DNA of 64,000 nt from Desulfacinum hydrothermale DSM 13146 (lineage in GTDB: Bacteria; Desulfobacterota; Syntrophobacteria; Syntrophobacterales; DSM-9756). The stretch spans positions 64,501 through 128,500 of the forward strand of contig NZ_FWXF01000003.1 of the NCBI RefSeq assembly GCF_900176285.1, written 5' to 3'. The notes under the pieces were generated by a model that did no database searches, was not told where the DNA came from, and was given only the letters and a program-made list of their open reading frames with translations. Positions within the stretch are counted from its first letter, which is position 1; every line of letters begins with the position of its first letter. Below, piece by piece: positions 54,784 to 64,000 of this stretch. Made by a program: the position numbers and the translations under genes.

Positions 54784-55329
54784 ATGCATTGGCTGGCAAG
54801 ATTCTGCGACAGAGTGGACTCCGTGAACAGGGCCGTGGGCCGCGGGGTCTCCTACGTGGCGCTCATCATGGTGCTGGTGGTCACCGTGGATGTGATCATG
54901 CGCTATCTTTTCAAAACCACTTTCGTCTTCGTCCAGGAATTGGAATGGCATCTGTTCGGGGTGCTCTTCCTCATCGGAGCCGGATATACCCTGCTCTATG
55001 ACGACCACGTGCGCGTGGACGTCTTCTACCAGCGCTTCAGCAAGAAGACCCAAGCCTGGATCAATTTCATCGGCGCCTTGGTGGCCCTGTTCCCCGGCTG
55101 TTATCTGATCATCGCCACGTCCTGGCGGTTTGTGATGAATTCCTGGGCCGTGAACGAGGGCTCCCCCGACCCGGGAGGGCTTCCCGCCCGCTACATCCTC
55201 AAGGCCATGATCCCCATCGGCTTTGTCCTGGTGGCCCTCCAAGGGGTTCCCCTGACCCTTCGCAGTCTCATGGTGATTTTGGGCATCGAATCGGATTTCA
55301 ATCCCGAAAGGAAGGAGGGCGCGCACTGA
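54784..55329 (+). CDS. dctQ: TRAP transporter small permease (DctQ)
   Basis: 181 residues, four predicted helices (about 22-42, 52-75, 92-118, 135-160) as in DctQ. The segment TVDVIMRYLFKTTFVFVQELEWHLF is typical of this subunit. ATG 54784 follows AAAGGAGG. The stop overlaps the large permease start as TGATG. It lies 32 bases behind the GGT-like gene, so these are likely one transcript. Confidence 0.94.
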   Translation: MHWLARFCDRVDSVNRAVGRGVSYVALIMVLVVTVDVIMRYLFKTTFVFVQELEWHLFGVLFLIGAGYTLLYDDHVRVDVFYQRFSKKTQAWINFIGALVALFPGCYLIIATSWRFVMNSWAVNEGSPDPGGLPARYILKAMIPIGFVLVALQGVPLTLRSLMVILGIESDFNPERKEGAH

Positions 55330-56651
55330 TGATGGAATCCCTTCCCGGAATCATGTTTCTCGTTCTCACCATCCTGCTCATGTTCGGCTTTCCGGTGGCC
55401 TTCACCCTACTTGGAACCGCCCTGGGTTTCGGTCTCATCGGCTTCGGATGGAACTTCTTCAACCTGCTGCCCCTGCGCATCTGGGGCGTGATAACCAACT
55501 TCACGCTGCTGGCCGTGCCCCTGTTTGTCTTCATGGGGGTCATGCTGGAACGAAGCGGCATCGCCGAGGAGCTCCTGGAAACCATGGCGCTCCTTTTCGG
55601 GCGCCTGCGGGGAGGGCTGGCCATCTCGGTGGTGGTGGTGGGCGCCCTGCTGGGAGCCTCCACGGGCATCGTGGGCGCCACGGTGGTCACCATGGGGCTC
55701 TTGAGCCTCCCCACCATGCTGCGACGCGGCTATCAGCCCGAATTGGCCACGGGCACCATTTCCGCGTCGGGCACCCTGGGGCAGATCATTCCCCCCAGCA
55801 TCGTCTTGGTTCTCTTGGGAGACATCATCGGCGTGTCGGTGGGGGATCTTTTCATTGGGGCCGTCATTCCCGGGCTGGTCCTGGTGTTGCTCTACATCTT
55901 CTATATTGTGATCATCGCGAGAATCAAACCCGACTGGGCTCCCCTCATCCCCCGTCAGGAATGGGAGGACATCCTGGAAGCCGGCCTTTTCAAGCGCGTG
56001 ATGCGCGCCCTTGTGCCGCCGCTTTTTCTTATGGTGAGCGTGTTGGGGTCCATCTTTGCGGGCATCGCCTCTCCCACGGAAGCCGCCGCCGTGGGCGCTT
56101 CCGGCGCCATGATCCTGGCCGCCGCCAACAGGCGATTCAATATGGACATGCTTCGCCAGGTCATGCAGACCACCACCCGGCTCACCTGCATGGTCTTCAT
56201 CATCCTGGTGGGGGCGGGCGCCTTCGGCCTCGTCTTCCGCGGCCTTGGCGGTGACCATTGGGTGCGCAACTACATCCAGCACATCCCCTACGGCAAGTGG
56301 GGCGTGCTCTTCATCTGCATGAGCATCGTCTTCGTGATCGGCTTTTTCCTGGATTTCATCGAGATCACCTTCATCCACATCCCCGTGCTCGCTCCCATCA
56401 TGAAACACATGGGCTTCGATCCGCTCTGGTTCGCCATCCTTTTTGCCGTGAATCTCCAGACATCTTTCATGACGCCCCCCTTCGGGTTCTCACTTTTCTA
56501 CCTCAAAGGGGTGGCCCCCCCGGAGATCACCACCGGCCACATCTACCGCGGGATCATCCCCTTCGTGATCTTGCAGTTACTGGGCTTGCTCACCCTGGTC
56601 TTTTTCCCCTCTTTTGCCACGTGGCTGCCGCGAGTGGTCTTCGGATCCTAA
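55329..56651 (+). CDS. dctM: TRAP transporter large permease (DctM)
   Basis: 440 residues with twelve or so helices. Motifs include FPVAFTLLGTALGFGLIGF near the start, LGASTGIVGATVVTMGLLSLPTML and FLDFIEITFIHIPVLAPIM near the end, all family-typical. It couples ion flow to uptake with DctQ and DctP. The ATG overlaps the dctQ stop. A 380-base gap then separates it from the DctP gene. Confidence 0.95.
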   Translation: MMESLPGIMFLVLTILLMFGFPVAFTLLGTALGFGLIGFGWNFFNLLPLRIWGVITNFTLLAVPLFVFMGVMLERSGIAEELLETMALLFGRLRGGLAISVVVVGALLGASTGIVGATVVTMGLLSLPTMLRRGYQPELATGTISASGTLGQIIPPSIVLVLLGDIIGVSVGDLFIGAVIPGLVLVLLYIFYIVIIARIKPDWAPLIPRQEWEDILEAGLFKRVMRALVPPLFLMVSVLGSIFAGIASPTEAAAVGASGAMILAAANRRFNMDMLRQVMQTTTRLTCMVFIILVGAGAFGLVFRGLGGDHWVRNYIQHIPYGKWGVLFICMSIVFVIGFFLDFIEITFIHIPVLAPIMKHMGFDPLWFAILFAVNLQTSFMTPPFGFSLFYLKGVAPPEITTGHIYRGIIPFVILQLLGLLTLVFFPSFATWLPRVVFGS

Positions 56652-57031
56652 GGATCTGACAATCGAACCGCTGCTCCGGCAGGACCCGTCCAATCCTCAT
56701 CATCTATGCTGGGCCCTTTGGACCGCCCCATGGCCACAAAGTCGTGCTTTGGGGCACAATGTTTGCCATTTCAAAACAACCGTGCTAGATAGATGCCTCG
56801 TACATGCGGCACTCGGCATGTTCTCAGAACTCACACTTCGCCGTCCTCCCGCGGTGCCCTTTTTCACGCTCACTCCACCGCACCAGAACCCACGCCAGTG
56901 CCAGCACGGTCAGGATCGGCCTGATTCCGTCGTTCCCGTGCCCTTGGAAGGCTACGGCGTTCCTAGAGTCTTGTCACTTCGCGGTATATGGAGGCCCTAT
57001 CCAACCAACATTCACAGAAGAGGAGGAACGA
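56652..57031. other. Gene-free stretch between dctM and dctP
   Basis: 380 bases. The only notable item is the candidate sigma-54-type site at 56752-56767. Frames running back from dctP have no motif and start only at weak codons, so I treat this as an untranslated leader and promoter region. No terminator hairpin with a T-run was seen after dctM. Confidence 0.45.
56752..56767 (+). promoter_or_regulatory. Candidate sigma-54 (-24/-12) promoter for dctP
   Basis: GGGCACAATGTTTGCC matches the consensus TGGCAC-N5-TTGCW at most positions, with GG (56753-56754) and GC (56765-56766) exactly ten bases apart. A weak sigma-70 reading (TTGCCA, 17 bases, TAGATA) overlaps it. It lies about 265 bases before the dctP start, which implies a long leader. 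No enhancer-binding site was identified. Confidence 0.35.
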
Positions 57032-58117
57032 ATGGACCGAAGAGACTTCCTGAAAAAGGTCGGCGTCGGAACAGCAACCGCTGCAGCGGCCACCACGGTC
57101 AACGCCCCCTACGTGTGGGCCAAGGGCAAGACGTACATGTGGCGCATGGTCACCACGTGGCCGCCTGAGCTCCCGGTGCTCCAGGACGGCGCGGTGCGCT
57201 TCGCCAAGCGCGTGGAAGAGATGAGCGAGGGGCGCATCAAGATCGACGTGTACGCCGGCGGAGAGTTGGTCCCACCCCTGGGCACCTTTGATGCCGTCTC
57301 CCAGGGCACCGTGGAATGCGGTAGCGGAGCTTCCTACTATTGGGCGGGCAAGACACCGGCCGCCCAGTGGTTTTCGGCCGTACCTTTCGGGCTGAACGCA
57401 CAGGGAATGAACGCGTGGTTTTATTCCGGCGGCGGTCTGCAACTCTGGGAAGAAGTCTACGCTCCTTTCAACGTGGTGTCCCGGCCCCAGGGCAACACCG
57501 GCGTCCAGATGGGCGGCTGGTTCAACAAGAAGATCAACACCATCGACGATTACAAGGGCCTCAAAATGCGCATCCCCGGCTTGGGCGGCAAGGTGGTGAG
57601 TAAGGCCGGAGGAACGGTGGTCCTGCTGGCGGGAGGCGAGATCTACACCTCGCTGGAGCGCGGAGTGATCGACGCCACCGAGTGGGTGGGTCCCCTGCAC
57701 GACCTGCGCATGGGATTCTACCAGGCGGCCAAGTACTACTATTACCCCGGCTGGCACGAACCCGGAACCACCCTGGAGGTGATGTTCAACAAGAAGGCCT
57801 ACGACAGCCTGCCCAAGGATCTGCAGGCCGTGCTGGACGCAGCGGCCGCGGAGACCAACCTGTGGAGTCTGTGCGAGTTTGAGGCCCAAAACGGTGCCGC
57901 CCTCCAGACCCTGGTCAAGAAACACAAGGTCCAGCTGGTGCGCTTCCCCGACGAAGTCCTGAAAGCCCTTCGGAAACTGGCGGAAGAAACGATTGAAGAA
58001 GAAGCCGACAAAGATCCCATGGCCCGCAAGGTCCATGAGGCCTTCAAGGCCTTCAAGGCCAAGGTGAGTGCGTGGGGGACGGTTTCCGAAGCCGCCTATT
58101 ACAACGCCATCGGCTGA
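57032..58117 (+). CDS. dctP: TRAP transporter substrate-binding protein (DctP family)
   Basis: 361 residues. A twin-arginine signal MDRRDFLKKVGVG near the N-terminus precedes a DctP-type mature protein: MVTTWPPELPVLQDGAVRFAK, YYWAGKTPAAQWFSAVPFGL, MRIPGLGGKVVSKAGG and GVIDATEWVGPLHD. These DctP-7/DctP features suit keto-acid or amino-acid-derived ligands, but the substrate is not fixed. ATG 57032 follows GAGGAGG. It lies 380 bases behind dctQM with a candidate promoter of its own, and is closed by a terminator. Confidence 0.94.
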   Translation: MDRRDFLKKVGVGTATAAAATTVNAPYVWAKGKTYMWRMVTTWPPELPVLQDGAVRFAKRVEEMSEGRIKIDVYAGGELVPPLGTFDAVSQGTVECGSGASYYWAGKTPAAQWFSAVPFGLNAQGMNAWFYSGGGLQLWEEVYAPFNVVSRPQGNTGVQMGGWFNKKINTIDDYKGLKMRIPGLGGKVVSKAGGTVVLLAGGEIYTSLERGVIDATEWVGPLHDLRMGFYQAAKYYYYPGWHEPGTTLEVMFNKKAYDSLPKDLQAVLDAAAAETNLWSLCEFEAQNGAALQTLVKKHKVQLVRFPDEVLKALRKLAEETIEEEADKDPMARKVHEAFKAFKAKVSAWGTVSEAAYYNAIG

Positions 58118-58143
58118 TCCACCCATCCACGGTGGAACCCCGC

Positions 58144-58170
58144 AGCCCCCGCTCCGGCGGGGGCTTTTTT
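58144..58170 (+). terminator. Intrinsic terminator after dctP
   Basis: A perfect nine-base stem AGCCCCCGC / GCGGGGGCT with loop TCCG, followed by a T-run. It lies 26 bases after the dctP stop and would stop transcripts before the convergent sensor kinase gene. Confidence 0.92.
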
Positions 58171-58321
58171 CATGGCCACGTGAATCGTCGTCCCCATTGC
58201 GTTATCTGCGATCCCGACCCGTGGGGAAGTGGGATCCCGGAGAGCGTGAGGGGCCCAGAACCCTGCCACATTGTGCCGCAGCCGGACTTCCCATGGCGCT
58301 ACTGGTAGGGAAATAGGCTTT

Positions 58322-60280
58322 TCAACCGCTCTCCCTGGAGCGACAGGGTCCCTTGCACGGGGAGGAATTTTCTTCGCAAGCGTCCAGGACCCGCCGGACG
58401 GTCGTGAGGAATTCCTGGAGGTCATAGGGCTTTTTGATGAAGGCGTGACACGCCTTTTCAAGGCGTTTCTTCTTTGCGGGATCCAACCCGGCGCCGCTGG
58501 CGATCACCACGGGACAGGAGATGCCCCGACGGCCCATTTCTTCCAAACACGGCTCCCCTCCCATGGCGGGCATGACAAGATCCAGCACCACCAGGGAAAT
58601 CCTTTTCCCTTCCCGTTCCAGCACATCCAGGGCCGAAGCCCCGTCTGAGGCCGTCAAAACCTGGTAGCCCTTTTCCCGCAACGCGTTTTCGGCCAGTTCC
58701 AGGATGGCTAGCTCGTCATCCACAACCAAGACGGTTTCGGTCCCGCCGGGCAAGTCGGCCCCGAGCGGCCTCGGTGCGCTTTCCGCCACAGCCTCCGTAG
58801 CCACCGGTACCAGGATGTGGAACCGGGTTCCTTTCCCCTTTTCACTGGTGCACCGGATATGCCCCCGGTGATTCCGAACAATCCCGTAGACCATGGCCAG
58901 CCCCAAACCGGTGCCCTCACCCACCCCCTTGGTGGTGAAAAAGGGCTCGAAGGCATGCTGCAGGGTCTCCGGATCCATGCCATGGCCCGTATCCCATACC
59001 GTCAGGCGGATATGGGGCCCGGGTGGCAGGGCATCCCCGTCCCCTGAATCTACCGGATCCAAGACCTCTTCCAAGGCGGTCTCGATTCCCAGTTCCCCCC
59101 CGTCGGGCATGGCGTCCGCTGCATTGAGGGCCAGATTCATGAGGACCTGCTCCATCTGCGTGGGATCGATGAGAGCGGGCGGCAGTTCCGAAGCCAGTGC
59201 CACACGGATGTGAATCGTCTTGGGCAGCGTCCGCTCCAGGATTCCGCGCAAAGAAAGCACCAGGTGGTTCAGGTCCGTGGGGCGCGGGTGCGTTTCCATG
59301 CGCCGGCTGAAGGTGAGCAATCCACGGGTGAGTTCGGCTCCCCGCCGTGCCGCCTGTTGGATCCTTTCGGCGCTCTTACGCACCTGCTCATCCTCTGCGC
59401 AACGCATGAGCAACAATTCGGAAAAACCCTGAATGGTCTGGAGCAGGTTGTTGAAGTCGTGGGCAATGCCCCCCGCCAGAACGCCGATGGCTTCCAGCTT
59501 CTGGGCATGCATCAGACGCTCTTCCATCTTCTTTCTTTCCGTAATGTCCCGCAAAACCCCTTGGAGCACCCAACGTCCCTGATGGAGAACCGTGGAGGTG
59601 GATATTTCGGCCCAGAAGTAACTCCCGTCCCGTCTCCTCAACCGGTACACTCTGGGAGGTGCCTGGGGGGGACTTTTCCCACGCATCGTTCGTTCCAAGT
59701 TCTGGGCCGCCCGTTGCCGATCGCCCGGATGGAGAAGCCTCCAAACGTCCAGACCCGGAAGCTCGCTTTCCTCGGCCCCGAAGATCTCCAAAATCCGCTG
59801 GTTGTGGAAAATCAGGCGCCAGGTTTCCATGTCCGCCACGAAGAAGCCGTCCAGGGTGTTTTCCACCAGAGACCGGTACCGCTGTTCCGCTTCCGCCAGG
59901 GCAAGCTCCGCCTCTTTGCGATCCGTAATGTCCCGGCCGACCCCCACGACGGCCTCCACCTGCCCCTGGGCATCCAAGACGGCCATATCCGACCAGGCCA
60001 GCCATCGCCACCCATGGCGGGTCATGGCGCGTTGTTCGATGTAGCATGTATGGGGAGGAGTATGGAGTTTTTCCATTTCCTTAAGGGTCTTCTCTCGATC
60101 CTCCTCATGGACCAGGGGCACAAAGCTCCGGCCGAGCAGATCCTCTTCCTTCTGGCCGAAGAGGTCGCAATAGGAGGGACTCACATAAAGAAACCGCCCT
60201 TCCCGGTCCACCTTGACCACCAGGTCCGTTTGATGTTCCACGAGAAGACGGTATTTGTCTTCGTCCTCCCTGCGTTGCAT
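58322..60280 (-). CDS. PAS-PAS hybrid histidine kinase with C-terminal receiver
   Basis: 652 residues, no membrane segment seen. Two PAS folds lie at about 10-125 and 135-255, then a HisKA domain whose H-box is AGGIAHDFNNLLQTI, an HATPase domain (NLALNAADAMPDGG, DTGHGMD, FTTKGVGEGTGLGL) and a receiver domain (VLVVDDE, VVLDLVMP with the phosphorylatable Asp, IKKP). Start ATG 60280 is taken because AAGGAG lies 6 bases before it; the frame is open to 60487. No partner DNA-binding regulator is adjacent, apart from the Crp-type gene upstream. Confidence 0.9.
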   Translation of the reverse strand: MQRREDEDKYRLLVEHQTDLVVKVDREGRFLYVSPSYCDLFGQKEEDLLGRSFVPLVHEEDREKTLKEMEKLHTPPHTCYIEQRAMTRHGWRWLAWSDMAVLDAQGQVEAVVGVGRDITDRKEAELALAEAEQRYRSLVENTLDGFFVADMETWRLIFHNQRILEIFGAEESELPGLDVWRLLHPGDRQRAAQNLERTMRGKSPPQAPPRVYRLRRRDGSYFWAEISTSTVLHQGRWVLQGVLRDITERKKMEERLMHAQKLEAIGVLAGGIAHDFNNLLQTIQGFSELLLMRCAEDEQVRKSAERIQQAARRGAELTRGLLTFSRRMETHPRPTDLNHLVLSLRGILERTLPKTIHIRVALASELPPALIDPTQMEQVLMNLALNAADAMPDGGELGIETALEEVLDPVDSGDGDALPPGPHIRLTVWDTGHGMDPETLQHAFEPFFTTKGVGEGTGLGLAMVYGIVRNHRGHIRCTSEKGKGTRFHILVPVATEAVAESAPRPLGADLPGGTETVLVVDDELAILELAENALREKGYQVLTASDGASALDVLEREGKRISLVVLDLVMPAMGGEPCLEEMGRRGISCPVVIASGAGLDPAKKKRLEKACHAFIKKPYDLQEFLTTVRRVLDACEENSSPCKGPCRSRESG

Positions 60281-60525
60281 CTCAAACTCCTTTTGCCGTG
60301 TCATATGTGGGACACCCACCCCGGACCCTGGTGCAACCCCTTCCACGGTCCCCGTATTTCTTCGGCACCCTTCGGATCCTTCACTTGCAACCTTAACTGA
60401 GCGATTCCGGCAATAGATGCCCTCATTTCCTCTGGCCCTCATGTGGCCATGGCAAAGGAAGTGGCCCCGTAGGCCTTTTGTGATCACCTCGGCATGGAAC
60501 AGGGCGTCTGGACTGCGGCCCCGCC

Positions 60526-61248
60526 TCAGAACACCTTTTCTCCTTGTGCCAAAGCCTGCAGCCCCTCACGATCCAACAAGGTGAGAGTCCGGCCGTCCAC
60601 GGCCAAAAGCCCGGCTCCGGAAAGCTTGGAAAAGATGCGGGAAAGGGTTTCGGGGATGGTGCCCAGAAGAGCCGCCAACTGGGCCTTGGTCATGTCCAGC
60701 TGAATCCGGTCGCCGCCGTTTCGCTCGGCCAGATAAATGAGGTAGGCGGCGAGCCTGCCCGGAACTTCCTTGAGGGAAAGATCTTCCACCAGAGCGGTAA
60801 ATCGGCGGAGGCGTCTGGACAAAACGGCGAGAAGCTCCATGGCCAGATCCGCATCCTCGCGGATCAGTCGAACGAAACCGTCTCGTGGAACATAGATCAG
60901 GGTGGACCGGGAAATGGCTTCGGCATGGGCGGGATAGCTGCCCCCGGCGAAAACGGGAACCTCGCCGATGATCTCCCCGCCTTCAAAAAGGTGCAGTATC
61001 TGCTCGCGACCGTCCAGAGACACCTTGAAGACCTTGATTCGGCCGTCGACGAGCACGAAAAAGCCTTTGGCCTTTCGCCCCTGGGAAAAGACCGTCTCGC
61101 CCTTGGAAAAGACCCTTTCCGTGGAAATCTGGGCCAAGCCCAAAAGGCGCTCCTGCGCCAGCCCTTGAAAAAGAGGAATCTGACGGAGCCAATCCAGGCG
61201 CTTTTCCACACCCGTCCCTGCCACGGCGTCCCCTCCACAGTTGCCCAT
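60526..61248 (-). CDS. Crp/Fnr-family transcriptional regulator
   Basis: 240 residues. The cyclic-nucleotide-type beta roll covers about 25-140 (VFSKGETVFSQGRKAKGFFVL, EGGEIIGEVPVFAGG). The C-terminal HTH reads MTKAQLAALLGTIPETLSRIFSKLSGAGLL with the contact helix TIPETLSRI. There is only one Cys near the N-terminus, so an FNR-type Fe-S cluster is unlikely. Ligand is unknown. It lies between the sensor kinase and the chemoreceptor genes, all minus strand and separated by about 245-255 bases. Confidence 0.92.
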   Translation of the reverse strand: MGNCGGDAVAGTGVEKRLDWLRQIPLFQGLAQERLLGLAQISTERVFSKGETVFSQGRKAKGFFVLVDGRIKVFKVSLDGREQILHLFEGGEIIGEVPVFAGGSYPAHAEAISRSTLIYVPRDGFVRLIREDADLAMELLAVLSRRLRRFTALVEDLSLKEVPGRLAAYLIYLAERNGGDRIQLDMTKAQLAALLGTIPETLSRIFSKLSGAGLLAVDGRTLTLLDREGLQALAQGEKVF

Positions 61249-61502
61249 CCAACCTGCAAGCCATCCATTTCTTTATACCACGCCTCCATCAGGACAGGGA
61301 GCCAGGATTCAAGTATTGGACTAGCGCTCTATTGTCACAAAAGTCTGCGCTCCCAAAGGCGGATGGGTTGGATGCCCCGGATGCCCTGCCGGAAAGCGCA
61401 TTCCCATGGGGCTCTTCGTTTTCCCGGATGGTCTCCCCGGCAATCGGCGGAGGAGGCGGTTGTGGGAACCGCCCCCCTTTTGTGCCGTGCCGCGTTCGAG
61501 CA

Positions 61503-63134
61503 TCAGAAATCCGCAAAATCGCCGTCTTCATCGAAGGGGATGAGCTCTTCGGGTTTTCGCACCGCTGCCGGCGCGGTCTTCCTTTTCGACGGTTTCTTTT
61601 CGCTTCGCTTGGCAGGAATCTGCTGGGACGCGCGGGATGCAGCCGCCGGCGGCTTGGAGTGACCAGCGCCGCCATGATCCCCGTTCTCTCCCACGATGGT
61701 GAGCAGCTCCATCACGAACCGCCGCATGCGCTCGGCCTGGTGGTTCAGTTCATTGGATGCGGACGCCGTCTCCTCCGCATGGGCGGCATTTTGCTGAACC
61801 ACGCGATCCAGCTCGGAGACGGCCTTGTTGATCTGCTCGATCCCTTCCGCCTGCTCGTTACTGGCGGCGGCGATCTCTTCCACCAGCTCCCCGATCCTAC
61901 GGCTTCCGGTTTCCACCTTGGCAAAGGAACCGTTGGTCTTGTCCACCAGCGAAGAGCAGCCCTCCACCTTCCGCACCGTATCCTCGATGATCCCCGCCGT
62001 GCTTCGGGCGGCTTCCGCCGCGCGCATGGCCAGGTTTCGAACCTCGTCCGCCACCACGGCGAACCCCGCTCCCGCTTCGCCGGCCCTGGCGGCCTCGACC
62101 GCCGCATTGAGTGCCAGCAGGTTGGTCTGAAAGGCGATCTCATCGATGGTCTTGATGATTTTCTGCGTCTCCTGACTGGCGCTGGAAATGGCCTCGATGG
62201 CCCGGGTCAGTTCCTCAATGGCTTCCTTGGCCTCGCGAATGTCTTGATCGGACTCGCGCACAATGGACTTGGCCTGGTTGGCGTTGTCCGCGTTCTGACG
62301 CGTCATGGAAGACGTTTCTTCCAGCGCGGAGGACGTCTCCTCAATGGAGGCCGCCTGTTCCGACGCACCTTCCGCAAGGGACTGCCCCGCCGCCGAAACT
62401 TGAGCTGCGGCCGCCGCCACCTGCTCGGAGCCGGTGTTCAGGCCGTCCGCCACCGTGTGGATGGGCTTGGTGATGGATCGGGAAACCAGCCAAGTGCCGA
62501 TCAGTGCCAACGCAGCCAAGGCCGCCAGGAACAACAGCATTGTGAGACGCATGGCATTGGCCTGGGCTTTCACATCATCCACGTAGATGCCGGATCCCAC
62601 AATCCAGCCCCAAGGCTGAAAGAGTTTGACGTAGGACACCTTGGGCACCGGTTTGTCGGAACCGGGCTTGGGCCACATGTAATCCACAAACCCCGCGCCC
62701 TTTTCCCGGCAGACTTTGACAAACTCCACGAAGAGGAGCTTGTTGTTCGGATCTTTGAAGCCGCTCAGGTCCTTGCCGTTCAAAGCGGGCTTGATGGGAT
62801 GCATGACCATGGCGGGGGCCATGTCGTTGACCCAAAAATAATTTTTGCCTTCGTACCGCATGGCCGCGATCTGTTCCAGGGCGGCTTTCTTTGCAGCCTC
62901 TTCGCTGAGCTTCCCGGATTGGGCGGCTGCGTGGTATTTTTCAAACATGGAATAGGCCACTTCCACCGCGTGCCGGGTGGCAATCTTTTTTTCCGCCATC
63001 ATGACGGATTCCATCTTCCAGGCCGCCCAGGTGAGCGCCACGGCGATGGCCACCACACTCCACAAGCCCACGAAAAGAATCTTCGTGCGCAGTTTGAAAC
63101 GTCTTCCGCCCTGCCTTCCGTCCTTGACACTCAT
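61503..63134 (-). CDS. Methyl-accepting chemotaxis protein with single Cache domain
   Basis: 543 residues. Helix 1 (about 17-40) and helix 2 (about 200-220) flank a periplasmic single-Cache domain ([20 protein letters not shown], then [12 protein letters not shown]). A shortened HAMP-like linker ([15 protein letters not shown]) follows. The signalling tip is [20 protein letters not shown] in the cytoplasmic coiled coil. The C-terminal 50 residues are basic and disordered. It probably senses a small carboxylate, as sCache_2 proteins often do. A GC-rich hairpin lies in the 254-base gap after its stop. Confidence 0.93.
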   Translation of the reverse strand: MSVKDGRQGGRRFKLRTKILFVGLWSVVAIAVALTWAAWKMESVMMAEKKIATRHAVEVAYSMFEKYHAAAQSGKLSEEAAKKAALEQIAAMRYEGKNYFWVNDMAPAMVMHPIKPALNGKDLSGFKDPNNKLLFVEFVKVCREKGAGFVDYMWPKPGSDKPVPKVSYVKLFQPWGWIVGSGIYVDDVKAQANAMRLTMLLFLAALAALALIGTWLVSRSITKPIHTVADGLNTGSEQVAAAAAQVSAAGQSLAEGASEQAASIEETSSALEETSSMTRQNADNANQAKSIVRESDQDIREAKEAIEELTRAIEAISSASQETQKIIKTIDEIAFQTNLLALNAAVEAARAGEAGAGFAVVADEVRNLAMRAAEAARSTAGIIEDTVRKVEGCSSLVDKTNGSFAKVETGSRRIGELVEEIAAASNEQAEGIEQINKAVSELDRVVQQNAAHAEETASASNELNHQAERMRRFVMELLTIVGENGDHGGAGHSKPPAAASRASQQIPAKRSEKKPSKRKTAPAAVRKPEELIPFDEDGDFADF

Positions 63135-63306
63135 GATGCTACCCTCCCTTTATAGGTCTAGATCACCTTTCAACTCTTGGGTCGGCAGGCGCGAAACAAA
63201 TCTTGAGCACAAAAGTAGGAATTTGTGAAATTTCTAGGAGACCGGAACGGTTCCCCACACCACGACACCGCCGGCAGGGATCACACGACCCTTCTACCGC
63301 CCCTGA

Positions 63307-64000
63307 TCAATGGCCCCCAGCCAACGCGATGGCAGCCGCTCCCGCAACCATGGCACCGGCCCCCGCAAACCGCCAACGGAGATGTTCTTCCCGGAAAAGA
63401 AGAGCGCCATAGACCAGTCCGAAAAGAACACTCAGGCGCTTCAGGGCGATCATATAAGAGGCCTGCGTCAGGGAGATGGCCCACACATGGCACAGCACGT
63501 GGCAATAGTAGAAAAGGCCCACCAAGACCCCTTTCGTCACGGCGTTTCGGGAAACGAGCAAACGTCTGTCCACGCTCTTCGTGGCAAACGCCCACACGAG
63601 GAGAAGAAAGTTTTGAAGTGGAAAGAAAAACATGCCGAAGAAGAAAGGTGAGGAATGAAGGATCGCCTTCTTTCCCACAACGGCGGAGAAACTGTAGATG
63701 CAGGCCACTGAGATCATGAGAAGGGTGCCCCGTTCCCTTCGGACTGCGGCCAAGGGCCCCAGCAGGCCCCGGCGGATGGAAGGGGCGTTCAGCAGATACC
63801 CGCCCCCGACCACGGCCAGCATTCCGCCCACGGCCACCGGGGAAGGCACCTCCCCCAGGACCAGAAAACCGGTCACGATCATGAAGACCGGCGTAAGAGA
63901 CAAAAAGGGAAGGGTCAAGGAGAGAGGGGACTGTCGGATGGCCGCCATGTACAGGTAGAAGGCGACGCAGTTGAGCGGGATGGAAGCGGCAAAGCTCCAC
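63307..64000 (-). CDS. DMT-superfamily (EamA-like) transporter, N-terminal part outside window
   Basis: The frame is open to the right edge (231 codons visible; the first is Trp at 63997-63999), so the gene begins beyond 64000 and the N-terminal helices are missing. The visible part has seven or so hydrophobic helices, including LSLTLPFLSLTPVFMIVTGF, VGGMLAVVGGGYLLN and a second repeat QASYMIALKRLSVLFGLVYG. EamA proteins export or import small metabolites. The stop is 172 bases before the chemoreceptor start region. Confidence 0.87.
   Translation of the reverse strand, partial: WSFAASIPLNCVAFYLYMAAIRQSPLSLTLPFLSLTPVFMIVTGFLVLGEVPSPVAVGGMLAVVGGGYLLNAPSIRRGLLGPLAAVRRERGTLLMISVACIYSFSAVVGKKAILHSSPFFFGMFFFPLQNFLLLVWAFATKSVDRRLLVSRNAVTKGVLVGLFYYCHVLCHVWAISLTQASYMIALKRLSVLFGLVYGALLFREEHLRWRFAGAGAMVAGAAAIALAGGH

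Noticed and set aside
61455-61473. Hairpin GGCGGTT / AACCGCC after the chemoreceptor gene
   Set aside because: On the minus strand, the direction of the gene, no T-run follows. On the plus strand a short T-run exists but no plus-strand gene precedes it.
1-64000. CRISPR arrays, rRNA genes, prophage or insertion-sequence genes
   Set aside because: No regularly spaced repeats, no rRNA-like sequence and no transposase, integrase or phage structural gene was found. The only repeats are the dispersed elements and one 12-base direct repeat.

Overview
This is a GC-rich (roughly 60% or more) bacterial chromosome segment with dense, often translationally coupled genes and no phage, plasmid, CRISPR or insertion-sequence genes. 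Three things point to a strictly anaerobic deltaproteobacterium (Desulfobacterota, probably Syntrophobacterales-like). Lysine is made by the LL-diaminopimelate aminotransferase (DapL) route. A tungsten-type aldehyde:ferredoxin oxidoreductase is coupled to a non-pyrrolysine MttB-family methyltransferase. TRAP and peptide importers with Tat-type binding proteins are also present. The taxon is an inference from gene content, not a database result.

Region 1 (1-17.7 kb, plus strand) is housekeeping and amino-acid biosynthesis: the hslV end, hslU, argB-argD-argF, argG, argH, an FnIII-like lipoprotein, lysA-dapF, dapA-dapB-dapL, folK with a small YHS/TRASH-like membrane protein, a transaldolase/F6P-aldolase-type gene, a lytic transglycosylase, pgsA and tRNA-Cys with a strong bidirectional terminator. 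ArgB has the N-terminal helix of arginine-feedback-regulated kinases. The dap genes take aspartate semialdehyde to lysine without acyl-blocked intermediates.

Region 2 (17.7-29 kb, mostly minus strand) is accessory: an orphan exported protein, a zinc alcohol dehydrogenase, an ABC ATPase/FtsX-type permease/AttH-lipocalin module, a methyltransferase fused to a zinc-ribbon tail, a flavin-type oxidase, and a PAS-LuxR regulator. It ends with a divergent pair: a protein with two apparent ubiquitin-like (MoaD/ThiS) beta-grasp folds, and a stand-alone proteasome/HslV-like Ntn hydrolase. This pair is the most intriguing candidate for an undescribed system.

Region 3 (29.6-36.8 kb, minus) is a complete efflux operon (TetR, TolC-like protein, membrane fusion protein, RND pump and a PII-like PG0541-type protein) with a perfect 16-bp palindrome upstream of tetR. 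Region 4 (37.3-41.6 kb, plus) is the AOR/MttB/YbaK cluster with small proteins and a terminator. Region 5 (41.9-48.3 kb, minus) is a peptide/nickel-type ABC importer whose fused double ATPase gene is separated from the permease genes by a repeat. Region 6 (48.7-58.2 kb) holds a TIGR01777 epimerase, histidine ammonia-lyase with an SBF-family transporter, and a gamma-glutamyltransferase-like gene followed by a TRAP transporter. Region 7 (58.3-64 kb, minus) is signal transduction (PAS histidine kinase with receiver, Crp/Fnr regulator, chemoreceptor) and a truncated DMT transporter.

A dispersed family of MITE-like repeats (about 208-224 bp, ends GGAGCCTGTCC / GGACAGGCTCC, central GC-rich palindrome) occurs in five near-complete copies plus two half copies and one solo end. 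All lie between genes, some exactly at a stop codon.
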